Below are positions 31,693 to 41,217 of a DNA stretch of 64,000 nucleotides, piece by piece. The notes below the pieces were generated by a model. The model was given only the letters and a program-made list of their open reading frames with translations. It was not told the DNA's origin and did not search any database. The translations under genes and the position numbers were made by a program. Source of the DNA: Lysobacterales bacterium (GTDB lineage: Bacteria; Pseudomonadota; Gammaproteobacteria; Xanthomonadales; SZUA-36); assembly GCA_013001885.1 (NCBI GenBank), contig JABDLD010000092.1, forward strand, positions 1-64,000. The letters are read 5' to 3'. Positions within the stretch are counted from its first letter, which is position 1. Each line of letters begins with the position of its first letter.

Positions 31693-33825
31693 TTAACCGC
31701 CGCCGTCGTCCTTGTCCTTGTCTTTGTCTTTTCCGCGCAGCAGGTCGAATAGCGCGCCCTTGGCGGTTTCCTCCAGCGCATCTTTTTGCGGCTCTTCTTC
31801 TGCCGCATCCCCGGCGCCTTCCGCCTGAGATTTTTTCTGGCCCAGCCCAAGCTTGTCCAGCAAGAGGTCCGTGGCCTCTCCCTTCAACAGAGCTTCCCAG
31901 TCCAGCGAAAGAGCAGGGGCGTCCAGCGGGCCGCTGACCCGGAACGGGAGTTTTTTGCCCCTGAGTTCCGAACCCAGCGGATCCCCGGCAAGTTCAGGGG
32001 AGCTTCTGACCTCGGCAACGAGACCCAGGTTGACCTCCGATTGCACCAGGTTCACCGCACCGTTGCCGCGCACGGTCAAAAACGGCAGTTCTCCGGTCAG
32101 CTCGCTGGCGTTCACGACGCCGTCTTTGACCGTTCCGGCCAGTTTCATGCGGGAAAACACCGTTCGTGCCGGTTCCGGCTCCGGGGCCGGCAGGCCTTTA
32201 TAGAGCGCGAGGCCGCGCCGAATTTCGTACCAGATGTTGATGCCTTCCAGCGCGCCTTCGGTCAATGTCAGGCCAAGGTCGCCGTGCAGATTGCCCAGCA
32301 CTTCGTTGCTGGTCTTGCCGCGCCCGGTCAGCCGCACATGCCCCTGGGCCGTGCCGGACAGTGACTCGGTTTCAACAAGATCGGCGACCAGCCGCTGAAA
32401 GGTAATCGAGTCGATTTTTTCATCCAGAGTGATCACCGGGTCGGCGCCGGAGCCGTCCAGTGCGATATCTCCGCTGTAGCGGCCGCCGTAAAACCCGGCA
32501 GTCAATGGATTCAGCCGCAACTTGCCGTTGCTGATGGCCACGCTTACTTCGGCGTCGTTGAAAGTCAGGCCCGCCAGGTGGAGCACGCCCGCCTTGAGTT
32601 GCCCTTGAACATCGTGTCCCTGCAGTTCCTGCTGAGGCATGACGATGTCGTCGCTGGTGCTGGCGGTATCCGCGGGAGCCAGGTACCGGTCAAGATCGAT
32701 TTCATCCACACCGAGGGTGAAGCCGATTCGGGGGTTGTCAAAGTTTCGCACGCTCAATCCGCCGGTCAGGCGGCTTTGGTCCAGCTGCAGTGTCATGTCC
32801 TCCAGGACCAGCTGCCGGCTGTCGCCGGCAAACCGGGTGCTGACGGAAGCGCGCTGCAAAACCTCGGGGTCGGACGTCTCAGGAGCCTCCATGTTCAGCG
32901 CCCGCATCAGCTTCGCGGGCGAAAATTCGGCTGCGTCGAGTGTTCCGGCGAACTTGGGATCATCCATTATGTTGCTCGCCGTGAGCCCGCCCCTGGCGCG
33001 CAGATCGGCCAATTCGATGGCGTAGGTCTGCAACTGCAGGGTCTGGGCGGCCAGGTCCATTTCCACCTGTGGCGCCAGGATACGGACGGTTTGGCTCTGA
33101 TCCGCCGCTTCGAGCGCGAGAGCCAGCTCAAAATCGGAGAGTGAGTACCGTTCCGCTTCCAGGTCAACAGCCGTGGTCGCGGCCAGTTCGACCCGTGCGC
33201 GCGTTTCGGTGGCAACGTTCTCGAGCAGGGCTTCCAGCTTGAGCGGCACGGCCTTGCCGTCACCCAGTGCGCCGGTTTGCAGCGAAAAGTCACTCAGTCG
33301 ATAATGTGTCCCCGCCTTGATGTCGTTGTATTCGACGAAGGCGTCACGGACATTCACGCCCGCGACACGCCCGCTGGAAAACATGCCGGTCTCTGACGAC
33401 GGCGCATCTTCCGCAGCCCCGCCAGCCGCCAGGTCGTCCCAGTTGTTCTGGCCTTTTGCATTGACCGCCAGCACCAGGTTCAATCCGTCAAGCGTGATTT
33501 CATCGACAGAAATTTGCTTGCGAAATAAGGGCACCAGCGCCACGCCGGCACGTGCTCTGCCGATCCTGGCCTGCGGCTGATCACCGAAGCCCGGGGCGTT
33601 GCCCAGACTCAGGTCATTGACCTCTACCGCCAGCCAGGGAAAAACGGAGAAATCAAGTTCTCCATCGATTTGAAGTTCGCGTCCGGTCTGCTCATGAACC
33701 CGGGAGGCAATGGCGGCTTTCAGGTCTTCCTTGTCATAGATTACGGGAAGCAGAAAGCCCGCCAGCACCAGCAGCAGAACAATGATGACTGCTAGTCCCA
33801 ACACGATTTTTAACAGGCTTTTCAT
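31693..33825 (-). CDS. AsmA-family protein
   Basis: This 710-residue protein has an N-terminal membrane anchor (about 5-28) and the AsmA signature (YDKEDLKAAIASRVHEQTGRELQIDGELDFSV split over residues 30-62). It continues with beta-rich repeats and a C-terminal AsmA_2 domain (AQGHVRLTGRGKTS, YKGLPAPEPEPARTVFSRM). Such bridge-like proteins span the periplasm and are thought to help phospholipid transport to the outer membrane. The last 50 residues form a Lys/Asp-rich tail (KDKDKDKDDGGG). It is transcribed alone, convergent with the MFS gene. Length fits AsmA (about 600-700). Confidence 0.9.
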   Translation of the reverse strand: MKSLLKIVLGLAVIIVLLLVLAGFLLPVIYDKEDLKAAIASRVHEQTGRELQIDGELDFSVFPWLAVEVNDLSLGNAPGFGDQPQARIGRARAGVALVPLFRKQISVDEITLDGLNLVLAVNAKGQNNWDDLAAGGAAEDAPSSETGMFSSGRVAGVNVRDAFVEYNDIKAGTHYRLSDFSLQTGALGDGKAVPLKLEALLENVATETRARVELAATTAVDLEAERYSLSDFELALALEAADQSQTVRILAPQVEMDLAAQTLQLQTYAIELADLRARGGLTASNIMDDPKFAGTLDAAEFSPAKLMRALNMEAPETSDPEVLQRASVSTRFAGDSRQLVLEDMTLQLDQSRLTGGLSVRNFDNPRIGFTLGVDEIDLDRYLAPADTASTSDDIVMPQQELQGHDVQGQLKAGVLHLAGLTFNDAEVSVAISNGKLRLNPLTAGFYGGRYSGDIALDGSGADPVITLDEKIDSITFQRLVADLVETESLSGTAQGHVRLTGRGKTSNEVLGNLHGDLGLTLTEGALEGINIWYEIRRGLALYKGLPAPEPEPARTVFSRMKLAGTVKDGVVNASELTGELPFLTVRGNGAVNLVQSEVNLGLVAEVRSSPELAGDPLGSELRGKKLPFRVSGPLDAPALSLDWEALLKGEATDLLLDKLGLGQKKSQAEGAGDAAEEEPQKDALEETAKGALFDLLRGKDKDKDKDDGGG

Positions 33826-33917
33826 TGGTAATCACTCCCATCGGCAATACCACCATGTTAACGCAATGATGCGGTAAACTCAGGCAGCCGCAATTTATAG
33901 CGAAAAGGTATGCGCTG

Positions 33918-34625
33918 ATGTTTTTCAGAATCACCGGGTTGTTGTTCGTTTTCCTGGCGCCCGCTTCGCTGGCTGCAGAGGAATGCGTGGTTTTGCTGCA
34001 CGGTTTGTGGCGCACTGACAGTTCAATGAATCGGATGGAAAAATTACTGGCCGAGGCTTCCTACCAGGTACAGAATATTGAATACCTGTCTACTGAAGAG
34101 TCGGTTGACGTGCTCGCCGGGAAATCGGTCGAAGCGGGAGTCCAGGCATGCGGGGACGCCATGGCCATTCACTTTGTAACGCATTCGATGGGCGGCATAC
34201 TGATCAGGCAGTACCTCGAACACAACGATATCGACAGGCTGGGCCGGGTCGTCATGCTCGGTCCTCCCAACCAGGGCAGCGAGGTGATTGACCGTTATGC
34301 GGACTGGCCGGGGTTTGAATGGTTCAGTGGGCCGGCCGGTCTGCAGCTGGGCACAGGAGAAGCCAGCGTTCCGCGCGCCCTGGGGCCGGCCGACTTCGAT
34401 CTCGGTATCATCGCTGGCAACCGGACACTCAACCCCATTTTGTCGCAATCACTGCCCGGCAAGGATGACGGCAAGGTTTCGGTCGAGTCGACGCGGGTGG
34501 AAGGGATGAATGACCACCTGGAAATGCCGGTCAACCACGTGTTCATGATGCGCGATAAAGACGTGATTGAGCAGGTGCTTTTCTACCTGGAGAACGGTTT
34601 TTTCAATCGCGTGGGTGCCGAGTAG
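33918..34625 (+). CDS. Exported alpha/beta hydrolase, lipase-like
   Basis: This 235-residue secreted hydrolase has a signal peptide (about 1-20, LAA), an oxyanion-loop motif LLHGLWR and the nucleophile elbow THSMGG (S90). A catalytic aspartate and histidine are expected in GKDDGKVSVESTR and NHVFMM, as in triacylglycerol lipase/EstA-like families. A small esterase or lipase acting in the periplasm or outside is likely. It stands alone, divergent from asmA across 92 bases, and its end lies 2 bases from the convergent phospholipase D remnant. Confidence 0.85.
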   Translation: MFFRITGLLFVFLAPASLAAEECVVLLHGLWRTDSSMNRMEKLLAEASYQVQNIEYLSTEESVDVLAGKSVEAGVQACGDAMAIHFVTHSMGGILIRQYLEHNDIDRLGRVVMLGPPNQGSEVIDRYADWPGFEWFSGPAGLQLGTGEASVPRALGPADFDLGIIAGNRTLNPILSQSLPGKDDGKVSVESTRVEGMNDHLEMPVNHVFMMRDKDVIEQVLFYLENGFFNRVGAE

Positions 34626-34627
34626 AC

Positions 34628-34840
34628 TCAGTACAGGTCCTTGGGGAATATCTTGAAAATCTGGTTCATGATGCGCTGACCAGTATCACGAGCGGGCTGT
34701 TTGTGAACAGTCTCGTCGCTATTGACCCAATAGGGCTTCCCTTTTTTGTCCAGGAACACTTGCCAGGCGTTGGCCGGATCCATATCGCGCTGCATCACCT
34801 GTGCAAGTTCACCGGCCAGCCCGGCGCTGGCTGTGCTGGA
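34628..34840 (-). pseudogene. C-terminal remnant of a phospholipase D-family protein
   Basis: A 70-codon open stretch begins after an in-frame stop and encodes the end of a PLD/cardiolipin-synthase C-like protein: ANAWQVFLDKKGKPYWVN, then a Gln/Pro/Arg segment and IFKIFPKDLY, the typical tail of this family (usually about 500 residues). The HKD catalytic motifs and all upstream sequence are missing, since the next gene starts 95 bases away. Internal ATG codons exist, but a functional 70-residue product is unlikely. It looks like the leftover of a deletion. Confidence 0.6.
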
Positions 34841-34935
34841 TCATTTGACGGGAGATTGCCTGATTGGTGTTTGCTGATTGTAATGTGGGCTCAATTCTAT
34901 ATACAATCCGGCCCAATTGACCGGAGTATCCATAG

Positions 34936-35994
34936 ATGTTTTCCACCCGTACCCGAAGATTTTTTTCATTCCTTCCCAGCGTGGTTTTGGCGCTGATGTT
35001 TTCAGTTTCGGCATTTGCGACCGAGGTGACGATGGAAACCCCGTTCGGCGACGTGCAGATCGAGCTGTTTGACGCGGAGGCGCCGGCCACCGTCGCGAAT
35101 TTCCTCAATTACGTTAACAGCGGTGCTTATAAAGATTCATTTATCCATCGCTCGGTGCCCGGGTTCGTCATTCAGGGCGGCGGCTACTACCTGGTCGACG
35201 GCAACCCGGCTGCAATAGAGACCAATGCTCCGGTGGTCAATGAACCGGGTATTTCCAATACGCGCGGCACGATCGCCATGGCCAAGCAGGAAGGCAATCC
35301 GGACAGCGCCACCAGCCAGTGGTTCTTCAACCTGGCCGATAATTCCGACCCGCTGGACAACTCCAACGGCGGTTTCACCGTGTTCGGACAGGTACTGGGT
35401 AACGGCATGGATGTGATCGATCAAATTGCCGACCTGCAGGTCTGGGGATTCGCTCCTCCGTTTTCTGAATTGCCCCTGATTGATTACCCCGGCATCGGCG
35501 ACGTCACGGATGAGAACCTGGTGATGATCGATATGACGGCGGAGTCGGACAACAGTTTTGCCATCAACCCGGGCCTGAACGACGCCTGGTACAACCCCGA
35601 CACCGACGGCCAGGGTTTCTTCATCATCGTTTTTCCGGATATCGAGCTGCTCTTCCTGTCCTGGTTCACTTATGACACCGAGCGCCCGGACGACGGCGTA
35701 ACCGCCATTCTGGGTGATCCGGGTCACCGCTGGCTGACTGCGCAAGGCAACTATGCCGGCAACGAGGCGGCGCTGGATATCACCATCAGCAGCGGCGGTA
35801 TCTTCGATTCGGGAGTGCCCGTCCCAACCCAGGCTCCGGACGGTACGATGACGGTGACTTTCAACGGCTGTAATTCGGGAACCGTGGCCTACGACATACC
35901 CTCCATCGGACGGCAGGGCGTGGTGCCCATTCAGCGCGTGGCGCTGGATAACGTGGCGCTTTGCGAGGCACTGAACACACCTGCCGCTCAGTAA
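34936..35994 (+). CDS. Periplasmic cyclophilin with extra C-terminal domain
   Basis: This 352-residue exported peptidyl-prolyl isomerase has a signal peptide (about 1-28, ending AFA) and a cyclophilin domain (30-195) with FIHRSVPGFVIQGGG, the catalytic arginine region, and TSQWFFNLADN. After residue 200 a second domain begins AWYNPDTDGQGFFIIVFPD and continues through LSWFTYD, HRWLTAQGNYAG and FNGCNSGTVAYDIP. This GQGF-type beta-rich module recurs at the end of secreted gammaproteobacterial proteins but has no function known to me. The isomerase would help fold envelope proteins. The preceding gene remnant is on the opposite strand. Confidence 0.88.
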   Translation: MFSTRTRRFFSFLPSVVLALMFSVSAFATEVTMETPFGDVQIELFDAEAPATVANFLNYVNSGAYKDSFIHRSVPGFVIQGGGYYLVDGNPAAIETNAPVVNEPGISNTRGTIAMAKQEGNPDSATSQWFFNLADNSDPLDNSNGGFTVFGQVLGNGMDVIDQIADLQVWGFAPPFSELPLIDYPGIGDVTDENLVMIDMTAESDNSFAINPGLNDAWYNPDTDGQGFFIIVFPDIELLFLSWFTYDTERPDDGVTAILGDPGHRWLTAQGNYAGNEAALDITISSGGIFDSGVPVPTQAPDGTMTVTFNGCNSGTVAYDIPSIGRQGVVPIQRVALDNVALCEALNTPAAQ

Positions 35995-36032
35995 CTGCAT
36001 TCGGCAACGCCGGCTTTCGGGGCCGGCAGGCT

Positions 36033-38738
36033 TCAGGCTTTTCCCGTGTGCAATGGAGCGACCACCAGCTTGATGCTGGGGTCATCCGCGTCATTGCCGA
36101 TTTGAAACCCGAGTGTTTTCACCAGCGAGAGCATCTTGAAATTATTGGCCAGCACCTGGCCTTCCATGCGCTCCAGGTCCCGGTCACGGGCAATTTCCAT
36201 CAGCTTCTGCATCAACTGGTGGGCAATTCCCTTACCGCGCCAGCGGTCCGAGACGACCAGCGCAAACTCGCAACTTTTCTTGTCGAGGTTGGTGGTATAG
36301 CGGGCAACGCCGATCTGTTCTTCAGCATCGCCGGACACGCCGGGTTTCACCGCGACCAGTGCCATCTCGTTGTGATAGTCGATCTGCGTGAACCGGACCA
36401 GCATCTCCGGACTCAACTCCTGTAGCGAGTTCATAAAGCGAAAATATTTGGATTCGTTGGACAATTCCTTGACGAACTTTGCTTCGATTTCCGCATCCTC
36501 GGGCCGGATCGGGCGGATTACGATATCGGTGCCGTCGTTCAACTGGATGTCATTGACCAGGTGAATCGGGTAGGGATGAATGGCCAGGTGGTTGTAAGGG
36601 TCAGTCGAAGGCTTGGGAAAATCGACACGGATCCTCGCATCAACCGCCACGATTTCCTTGTCGTCCATGATCAGCGGATTGATGTCCATTTCCTGGATCC
36701 ACGGCAATTCGCAGGCCATGCTCGAAACACCCAGCAATACGTTGACCAGTTGCTCCATGTTCACTGCCGGCATATTGCGGAACGATCCCAGCAACCTCGA
36801 TACCCGGGTGCGGCTGATCAGGTCCAAAGTCAACCGGTGGTTCAGCGGAGGCAGGGAAATGGCCGAGTCGCCCATGATCTCAACGTTTGTTCCGCCGCTG
36901 CCAAAACTGATGACCGGGCCGAAAACCGGATCCCGGATGATGCCGATCATCAACTCCCTGCCGTTAGAGGTGCGGTACATCTTCTCAACGGTGACTCCGG
37001 TGATGTTGGCAGCGGGTAACCGGGCCTTCACCTGGTCAATCAACTGGCGGTACGCGCCGCGGACCTCGCTGGCTGAATTGATATTCAAGCGGACGCCGCC
37101 CGCATCGGACTTGTGGGAAATATCGGTGGAGAGGACCTTCATCGCGATCGGAAACCCGATCGATTCCGCAATGATCAGGGCTTCATTGGCCGAGTGTGCA
37201 ACGGCGTTCCGGACCGTGGGTATGCGAAAGGCATTTAATATCGCCATCGATTCCGGTTCTGTCAGCACTTTACGTTGCTCGGTCAGAACGCCCTCGATGA
37301 TCAGGCGCGCGCCCTCGGTATCGGGCGGCTCCTGGTTTGTAGACAGGCGCGCAGGAGTCTGTAACAACAGCCGCTGGTTACGGTTATAGCGTGCCAGGTA
37401 GGAAAACGCGTCAACCGCATTCTCCAGGGTTCCGAAATCAGGCACCCGGGCATTGTTGAACAGCTCGCGCGCGGCCGCGACCTGATCGCCGCCCATCCAG
37501 CTGGTCATGACCGGTTTTTCGCTGTTTTCAGCAGATTTGATAACGGCCTCGGCGACGGCCGTTGGTTGGGTCATGGCCTGCGGCGTCAGGATAACGATGG
37601 CGCCGTCGACACCCGGGTCCTGTAAGCAGATGTCGATGGCCTGCCGGTAGCGCTCCGGCGGTGCATCCCCGATGATATCCACCGGGTTGGCATGCGACCA
37701 GACCGCGGGCAATACCTGGTTTAGAGCATCGATGGTTTCCTGGCCCAGCGTGCTCAGCTCGATGCCGCGGTCGGTTGCCCGGTCTGCCGCCATTACCCCG
37801 GGGCCGCCGCCGTTGGTGATGATCACCAGGCGCTCGGAAGCGCTGCGGTAACGTGCTGATGACAATGCCTTGGCCGCCGCGAACAGCTGGCCCACGGTCT
37901 CAACCCGCAGCACGCCGGAGCGGGACAAAGCGGCGGAAAATGTCTCATCGCTCCCGACCAGTGCACCGGTATGCGACATCGACGCTTCAGCGCCCGCCGC
38001 GTGCCGCCCTACTTTCAGCGCAATCACCGGCTTGATCCGGGCCGCCGCCCGCAGGCCGCTCATAAAGCGGCGGGCGTCGTTGATTCCTTCGATATAAAGC
38101 AGGATGGCCTTCGTTTGGGGATCCGAGACCAGGTAGTCCAGGAAGTCTCCGAAACCCAGGTCAGCCGCAATCCCGGTCGAGACCACCGTTGAGAACCCGA
38201 TGTCGTTTTGCTCTGCCCAGTCAAGAATCGCCGTGCATATGGCTCCGGACTGCGAAACAAAAGCCAGTGGCCCGGGTTTGGCGTTGTTATTGCCGAAAGT
38301 GATGTTGAGGCCCTGGTCCGGCCGGATGATGCCGAGGCAATTGGGCCCCATCACCCGAATCCCGTGGCGTTGCGCCAATTCGACCACACGTTCTTCCAGG
38401 CGCAATCCCTGCGGTCCGGTCTCTCGAAAACCGGCGGACAGGATCAGCATCATGCGGATACCGTGTTCGCCGCAGGCTTCGACGATTGCCGGGATGCTTG
38501 CAGCCGGCGTGGCTACAACCGCAAGGTCGACTTTTTCTCCGACCGCTTCGAGCGAAGGCCAGGCCCGCTCGCCCTGCACTTCGTCGCGCTTTGGGTTGAT
38601 CGCGAAAATCCGGCCTTTGAATCCGGAGGACAGCATATTTTTGAATACGACCCCGCCAACGGAGTCAGGCCGATCGCTCGCGCCGAACAACGCGACGCTC
38701 TCTGGAGTAAAGAGCGGTTTGAGGTAATGTGAGTTCAT
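36033..38738 (-). CDS. Acyl-CoA synthetase (NDP-forming) fused to GNAT acetyltransferase
   Basis: This 901-residue protein has a CoA-binding domain (10-130, VALFGASDRPDSVGG), a succinyl-CoA ligase-like domain with H256 in MSHTGALVG (equivalent to the phospho-histidine of archaeal ADP-forming acetyl-CoA synthetases), an ATP-grasp domain (about 500-700, GVTVEKMY) and a C-terminal GNAT domain (about 735-895, SDRWRGKGIAHQLMQKL). The layout equals lysine acetyltransferase Pat/YfiQ. In Pat, as I recall, the synthetase histidine is replaced; here it is kept, so synthetase activity remains possible. I use ATG 38738; a TTG at 38747 would add three residues. Confidence 0.88.
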   Translation of the reverse strand: MNSHYLKPLFTPESVALFGASDRPDSVGGVVFKNMLSSGFKGRIFAINPKRDEVQGERAWPSLEAVGEKVDLAVVATPAASIPAIVEACGEHGIRMMLILSAGFRETGPQGLRLEERVVELAQRHGIRVMGPNCLGIIRPDQGLNITFGNNNAKPGPLAFVSQSGAICTAILDWAEQNDIGFSTVVSTGIAADLGFGDFLDYLVSDPQTKAILLYIEGINDARRFMSGLRAAARIKPVIALKVGRHAAGAEASMSHTGALVGSDETFSAALSRSGVLRVETVGQLFAAAKALSSARYRSASERLVIITNGGGPGVMAADRATDRGIELSTLGQETIDALNQVLPAVWSHANPVDIIGDAPPERYRQAIDICLQDPGVDGAIVILTPQAMTQPTAVAEAVIKSAENSEKPVMTSWMGGDQVAAARELFNNARVPDFGTLENAVDAFSYLARYNRNQRLLLQTPARLSTNQEPPDTEGARLIIEGVLTEQRKVLTEPESMAILNAFRIPTVRNAVAHSANEALIIAESIGFPIAMKVLSTDISHKSDAGGVRLNINSASEVRGAYRQLIDQVKARLPAANITGVTVEKMYRTSNGRELMIGIIRDPVFGPVISFGSGGTNVEIMGDSAISLPPLNHRLTLDLISRTRVSRLLGSFRNMPAVNMEQLVNVLLGVSSMACELPWIQEMDINPLIMDDKEIVAVDARIRVDFPKPSTDPYNHLAIHPYPIHLVNDIQLNDGTDIVIRPIRPEDAEIEAKFVKELSNESKYFRFMNSLQELSPEMLVRFTQIDYHNEMALVAVKPGVSGDAEEQIGVARYTTNLDKKSCEFALVVSDRWRGKGIAHQLMQKLMEIARDRDLERMEGQVLANNFKMLSLVKTLGFQIGNDADDPSIKLVVAPLHTGKA

Positions 38739-38823
38739 GCTGCGCAAACTATCCCAGTTGCCAGTTGATGTCGCGAACTTTTTGGCTGGATAATGACACC
38801 AATCACCGTTTAGGAAATCTCAC

Positions 38824-39750
38824 TTGCGAACAGCTTACATCAGTCACCCGGAATGCCTCGGCCACGACACCGGAGAATCACATCCCGAGTGCGCCAGGCG
38901 CCTCTCGGCCATCGAAGATCGCTTTATTTCGACTTCGTTGTTCGATGTGTTGAGATATTTTGACGCACCTGAAGTCACAGAGGAACAATTGCTGCGGGTG
39001 CACAGACCGGAATACCTCGAATTCATCAGGACAATGGCGCCGGCGAGCGGGTATGCACGACTCGATCCGGACACCGTAATCAGCCGTGGAACGCTACCGG
39101 CCGCCCGGCGCGCCGCCGGAGCCGCCGTTCTTGCCGTGGATCTGGTGATGGCTGGTGAGATGGAATCCGCTTTCTGTTGTGTTCGTCCCCCGGGCCATCA
39201 TGCGGAAAGCGGGCAGGCCATGGGTTTTTGTCTCTACAACAATATAGCGGTTGGAGTCGCACATGCACTGCAGGCGCACGGAGTGACCAGAGCCGCGATC
39301 GTTGATTTTGACGTACACCAGGGAAACGGCACCGAGGAAATCTTCAGTAATGAACAGCGGGTCCTTTTCTGTTCCACTTTCCAACACCCGTTTTTTCCAT
39401 TTACGCCACTGCTTGAAAATACGCCGAACAGGGTGAGTATTCCGCTCGACGCCACGGCCGGGAGCAAGGAATTCAGGTCGGCGGTGAAGGGGCACTGGCT
39501 GCCCGCGCTGGAGAACTTCAGCCCGGAGATCGTGTTCATATCTGCGGGTTTTGATGCGCACCGTGACGACGACATGTCGCAAGTCAGCCTGACCGACCAG
39601 GACTATCGCTGGGTAACGGAACAGATCGTGAAGGTGGCCGACAACTCCGCCCGCGGGCGGGTGATTTCAGTGCTCGAAGGCGGTTATGAACTCAACAGCC
39701 TGGCGCGTTGCGCCGATTCCCATGTTCGCGTTTTGATGGGCTTGCATTGA
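38824..39750 (+). CDS. Histone-deacetylase-family protein
   Basis: This 308-residue zinc amidohydrolase of the HDAC/AcuC/APAH family has PPGHHAES (active-site histidines), MGFCLYNNIAVG, VDFDVHQGNGTEEIF (metal ligands D, H) and ISAGFDAHRDDDM (metal aspartate), so the catalytic site is complete. Bacterial members deacetylate small amines or proteins. The start is TTG, giving RTAYISHPECLGHDTGESHP, the normal family beginning. It is divergent from the Pat-like acetyltransferase across 85 bases, a pairing that recalls opposing lysine acetylation enzymes. Confidence 0.9.
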   Translation: MRTAYISHPECLGHDTGESHPECARRLSAIEDRFISTSLFDVLRYFDAPEVTEEQLLRVHRPEYLEFIRTMAPASGYARLDPDTVISRGTLPAARRAAGAAVLAVDLVMAGEMESAFCCVRPPGHHAESGQAMGFCLYNNIAVGVAHALQAHGVTRAAIVDFDVHQGNGTEEIFSNEQRVLFCSTFQHPFFPFTPLLENTPNRVSIPLDATAGSKEFRSAVKGHWLPALENFSPEIVFISAGFDAHRDDDMSQVSLTDQDYRWVTEQIVKVADNSARGRVISVLEGGYELNSLARCADSHVRVLMGLH

Positions 39751-39808
39751 GTGCTCCGAATCACCAGATATTATATTTGAAAAATTGAATACACGAGTTG
39801 AAACAAGC

Positions 39809-40942
39809 ATGAGTGGAACTTCCAGGATCACTGTTGCCGGCGCCGGTTTTGCCGCGATCACGGGCGTACGCGAGCTGAGAAAGCGGCTGCCCGGTGCGGA
39901 AATTACGCTGGTGGCGCCCAGACCCGAGTTTGTATATTTGCCCAGCCTGATCTGGGTCCCTTACGGCCTGAGAAAAGCGGAGGACCTGGTGTATGACATC
40001 AGGCCGCTGCTTAAGAAATTGAACGTCAACTACGTCAAGGCCAGTGTCAGCGGCATTTCAGAAGACGGCAGAATGCTGCTAACCACCGCCGGGGATGTTA
40101 AGAACGACGCATTACTCATTGCGACGGGCGGCCGGTACATCAAGAAGCTGCCGGGTATCGAGAACGTGCTGACCATTTGCGAGGGCATCAGGGCGGCAGA
40201 ACAGATGCGCGACCGGTTACAAGCAATGGAGGGGGGCACCATCGCGATGGGTTTCGGCGGCAACCCAAAAGAACCCTCCGCGATGCGCGGAGGCCCCATG
40301 TTCGAGTTGCTGTTCGGGCTTGAAACCTGGCTCAGGCAACGGGGCACGAGAGACCGGTTCCGGCTGGTATTTTTCTCGCCCGCTCCGCAACCCGGCAAAC
40401 GCCTCGGCATGAAAGCCGTTTCGAAATTGCTGGACGAGATGAAGAAAAGGGGGATCGAGACGCACTTGGGGCACAAAATTAAGTCATTCGAAAACCAAGT
40501 GGTACAAACCGAGGGAGGCGAGATTGCGGCCGATCTGATCATGTTCATGCCGGGAATGACCGGTCCGGCGTGGATTCAGGAAACTGCGCTGCCTATTTCA
40601 CCCGGCGGTATGATCCAGGCCGATGCGATGACGCGTGTCGCAGGGTTTGACGGTGTTTTCGTGGCGGGAGACGCCGGCAGTTTTCCAGGTCCGGAATGGA
40701 TGCCGAAACAGGCCCACATGGCCGATCTGCAGGCTGTTTCCGCAGCAAAAAATATCGCGCTTTACCTGGATGGGAAACCGGCTTCCGACAAATTCAAGGT
40801 AGAACTGCTGTGCATCATCGACACTCTGGACCGGGGCATGCTGGTGTACCGGGGCGAAAAGCGCAGCCTGGCCCTGCCCTCGATGCGTCCCCTTCACTGG
40901 GCTAAACGCTACTTCGAGAAAGCCTATTTAAGACATCTTTAG
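39809..40942 (+). CDS. FAD-dependent oxidoreductase, sulfide:quinone reductase-like
   Basis: This 377-residue flavoprotein begins at ATG 39809. It has the dinucleotide-binding start ITVAGAGFAAITGVRELRKR, the strand DALLIATGGRY, an MGFGGNPKEPS segment and FVAGDAGSFPGPEWMPKQAH near the C-terminus, as in the SQR/NDH-2-like group. The conserved redox cysteines of true SQR are not evident (a CEGIRAAEQM segment has one cysteine, with no clear partner), so the substrate is uncertain. Membrane association through a C-terminal amphipathic helix is possible. It follows the deacetylase gene by 58 bases and may be cotranscribed. Confidence 0.78.
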   Translation: MSGTSRITVAGAGFAAITGVRELRKRLPGAEITLVAPRPEFVYLPSLIWVPYGLRKAEDLVYDIRPLLKKLNVNYVKASVSGISEDGRMLLTTAGDVKNDALLIATGGRYIKKLPGIENVLTICEGIRAAEQMRDRLQAMEGGTIAMGFGGNPKEPSAMRGGPMFELLFGLETWLRQRGTRDRFRLVFFSPAPQPGKRLGMKAVSKLLDEMKKRGIETHLGHKIKSFENQVVQTEGGEIAADLIMFMPGMTGPAWIQETALPISPGGMIQADAMTRVAGFDGVFVAGDAGSFPGPEWMPKQAHMADLQAVSAAKNIALYLDGKPASDKFKVELLCIIDTLDRGMLVYRGEKRSLALPSMRPLHWAKRYFEKAYLRHL

Positions 40943-40980
40943 GCCGATGGCCTGAAAACAGGTTTGACGCCGGGGGTAAC

Positions 40981-41172
40981 TCAGATCGAGCAGGTCATAT
41001 CCTGTCCGCAGCACAACGGAGATTTGATCTTGCCGTGGCCGTTGGGGCACTTGGATATCTGGACTTCCTTGCCGTCAGGGAGTTCGAGCGAGTCGTTTTC
41101 CAGCGGCGCGTCACAATGGCCGCAAGTGGCGTTAACGCTCATGCCGCATTTTTTACATTCGTAGGTTGCCAT
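40981..41172 (-). CDS. Small zinc-ribbon protein
   Basis: This 63-residue protein has four cysteine pairs: YECKKCGMS, CGHCDAP, KCPNGHGK and LCCGQDMTC. They can form two zinc ribbons. Such small proteins resemble rubrerythrin- or desulforedoxin-type domains and stand-alone rubredoxin-like factors, but no precise family can be given. It is convergent with the SQR-like gene, with 38 bases between stops. Confidence 0.7.
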   Translation of the reverse strand: MATYECKKCGMSVNATCGHCDAPLENDSLELPDGKEVQISKCPNGHGKIKSPLCCGQDMTCSI

Positions 41173-41217
41173 AAGAATCTCTCTCCAGGGGTTCAGTATG
41201 ATAGTGCGCCAGCCGCT

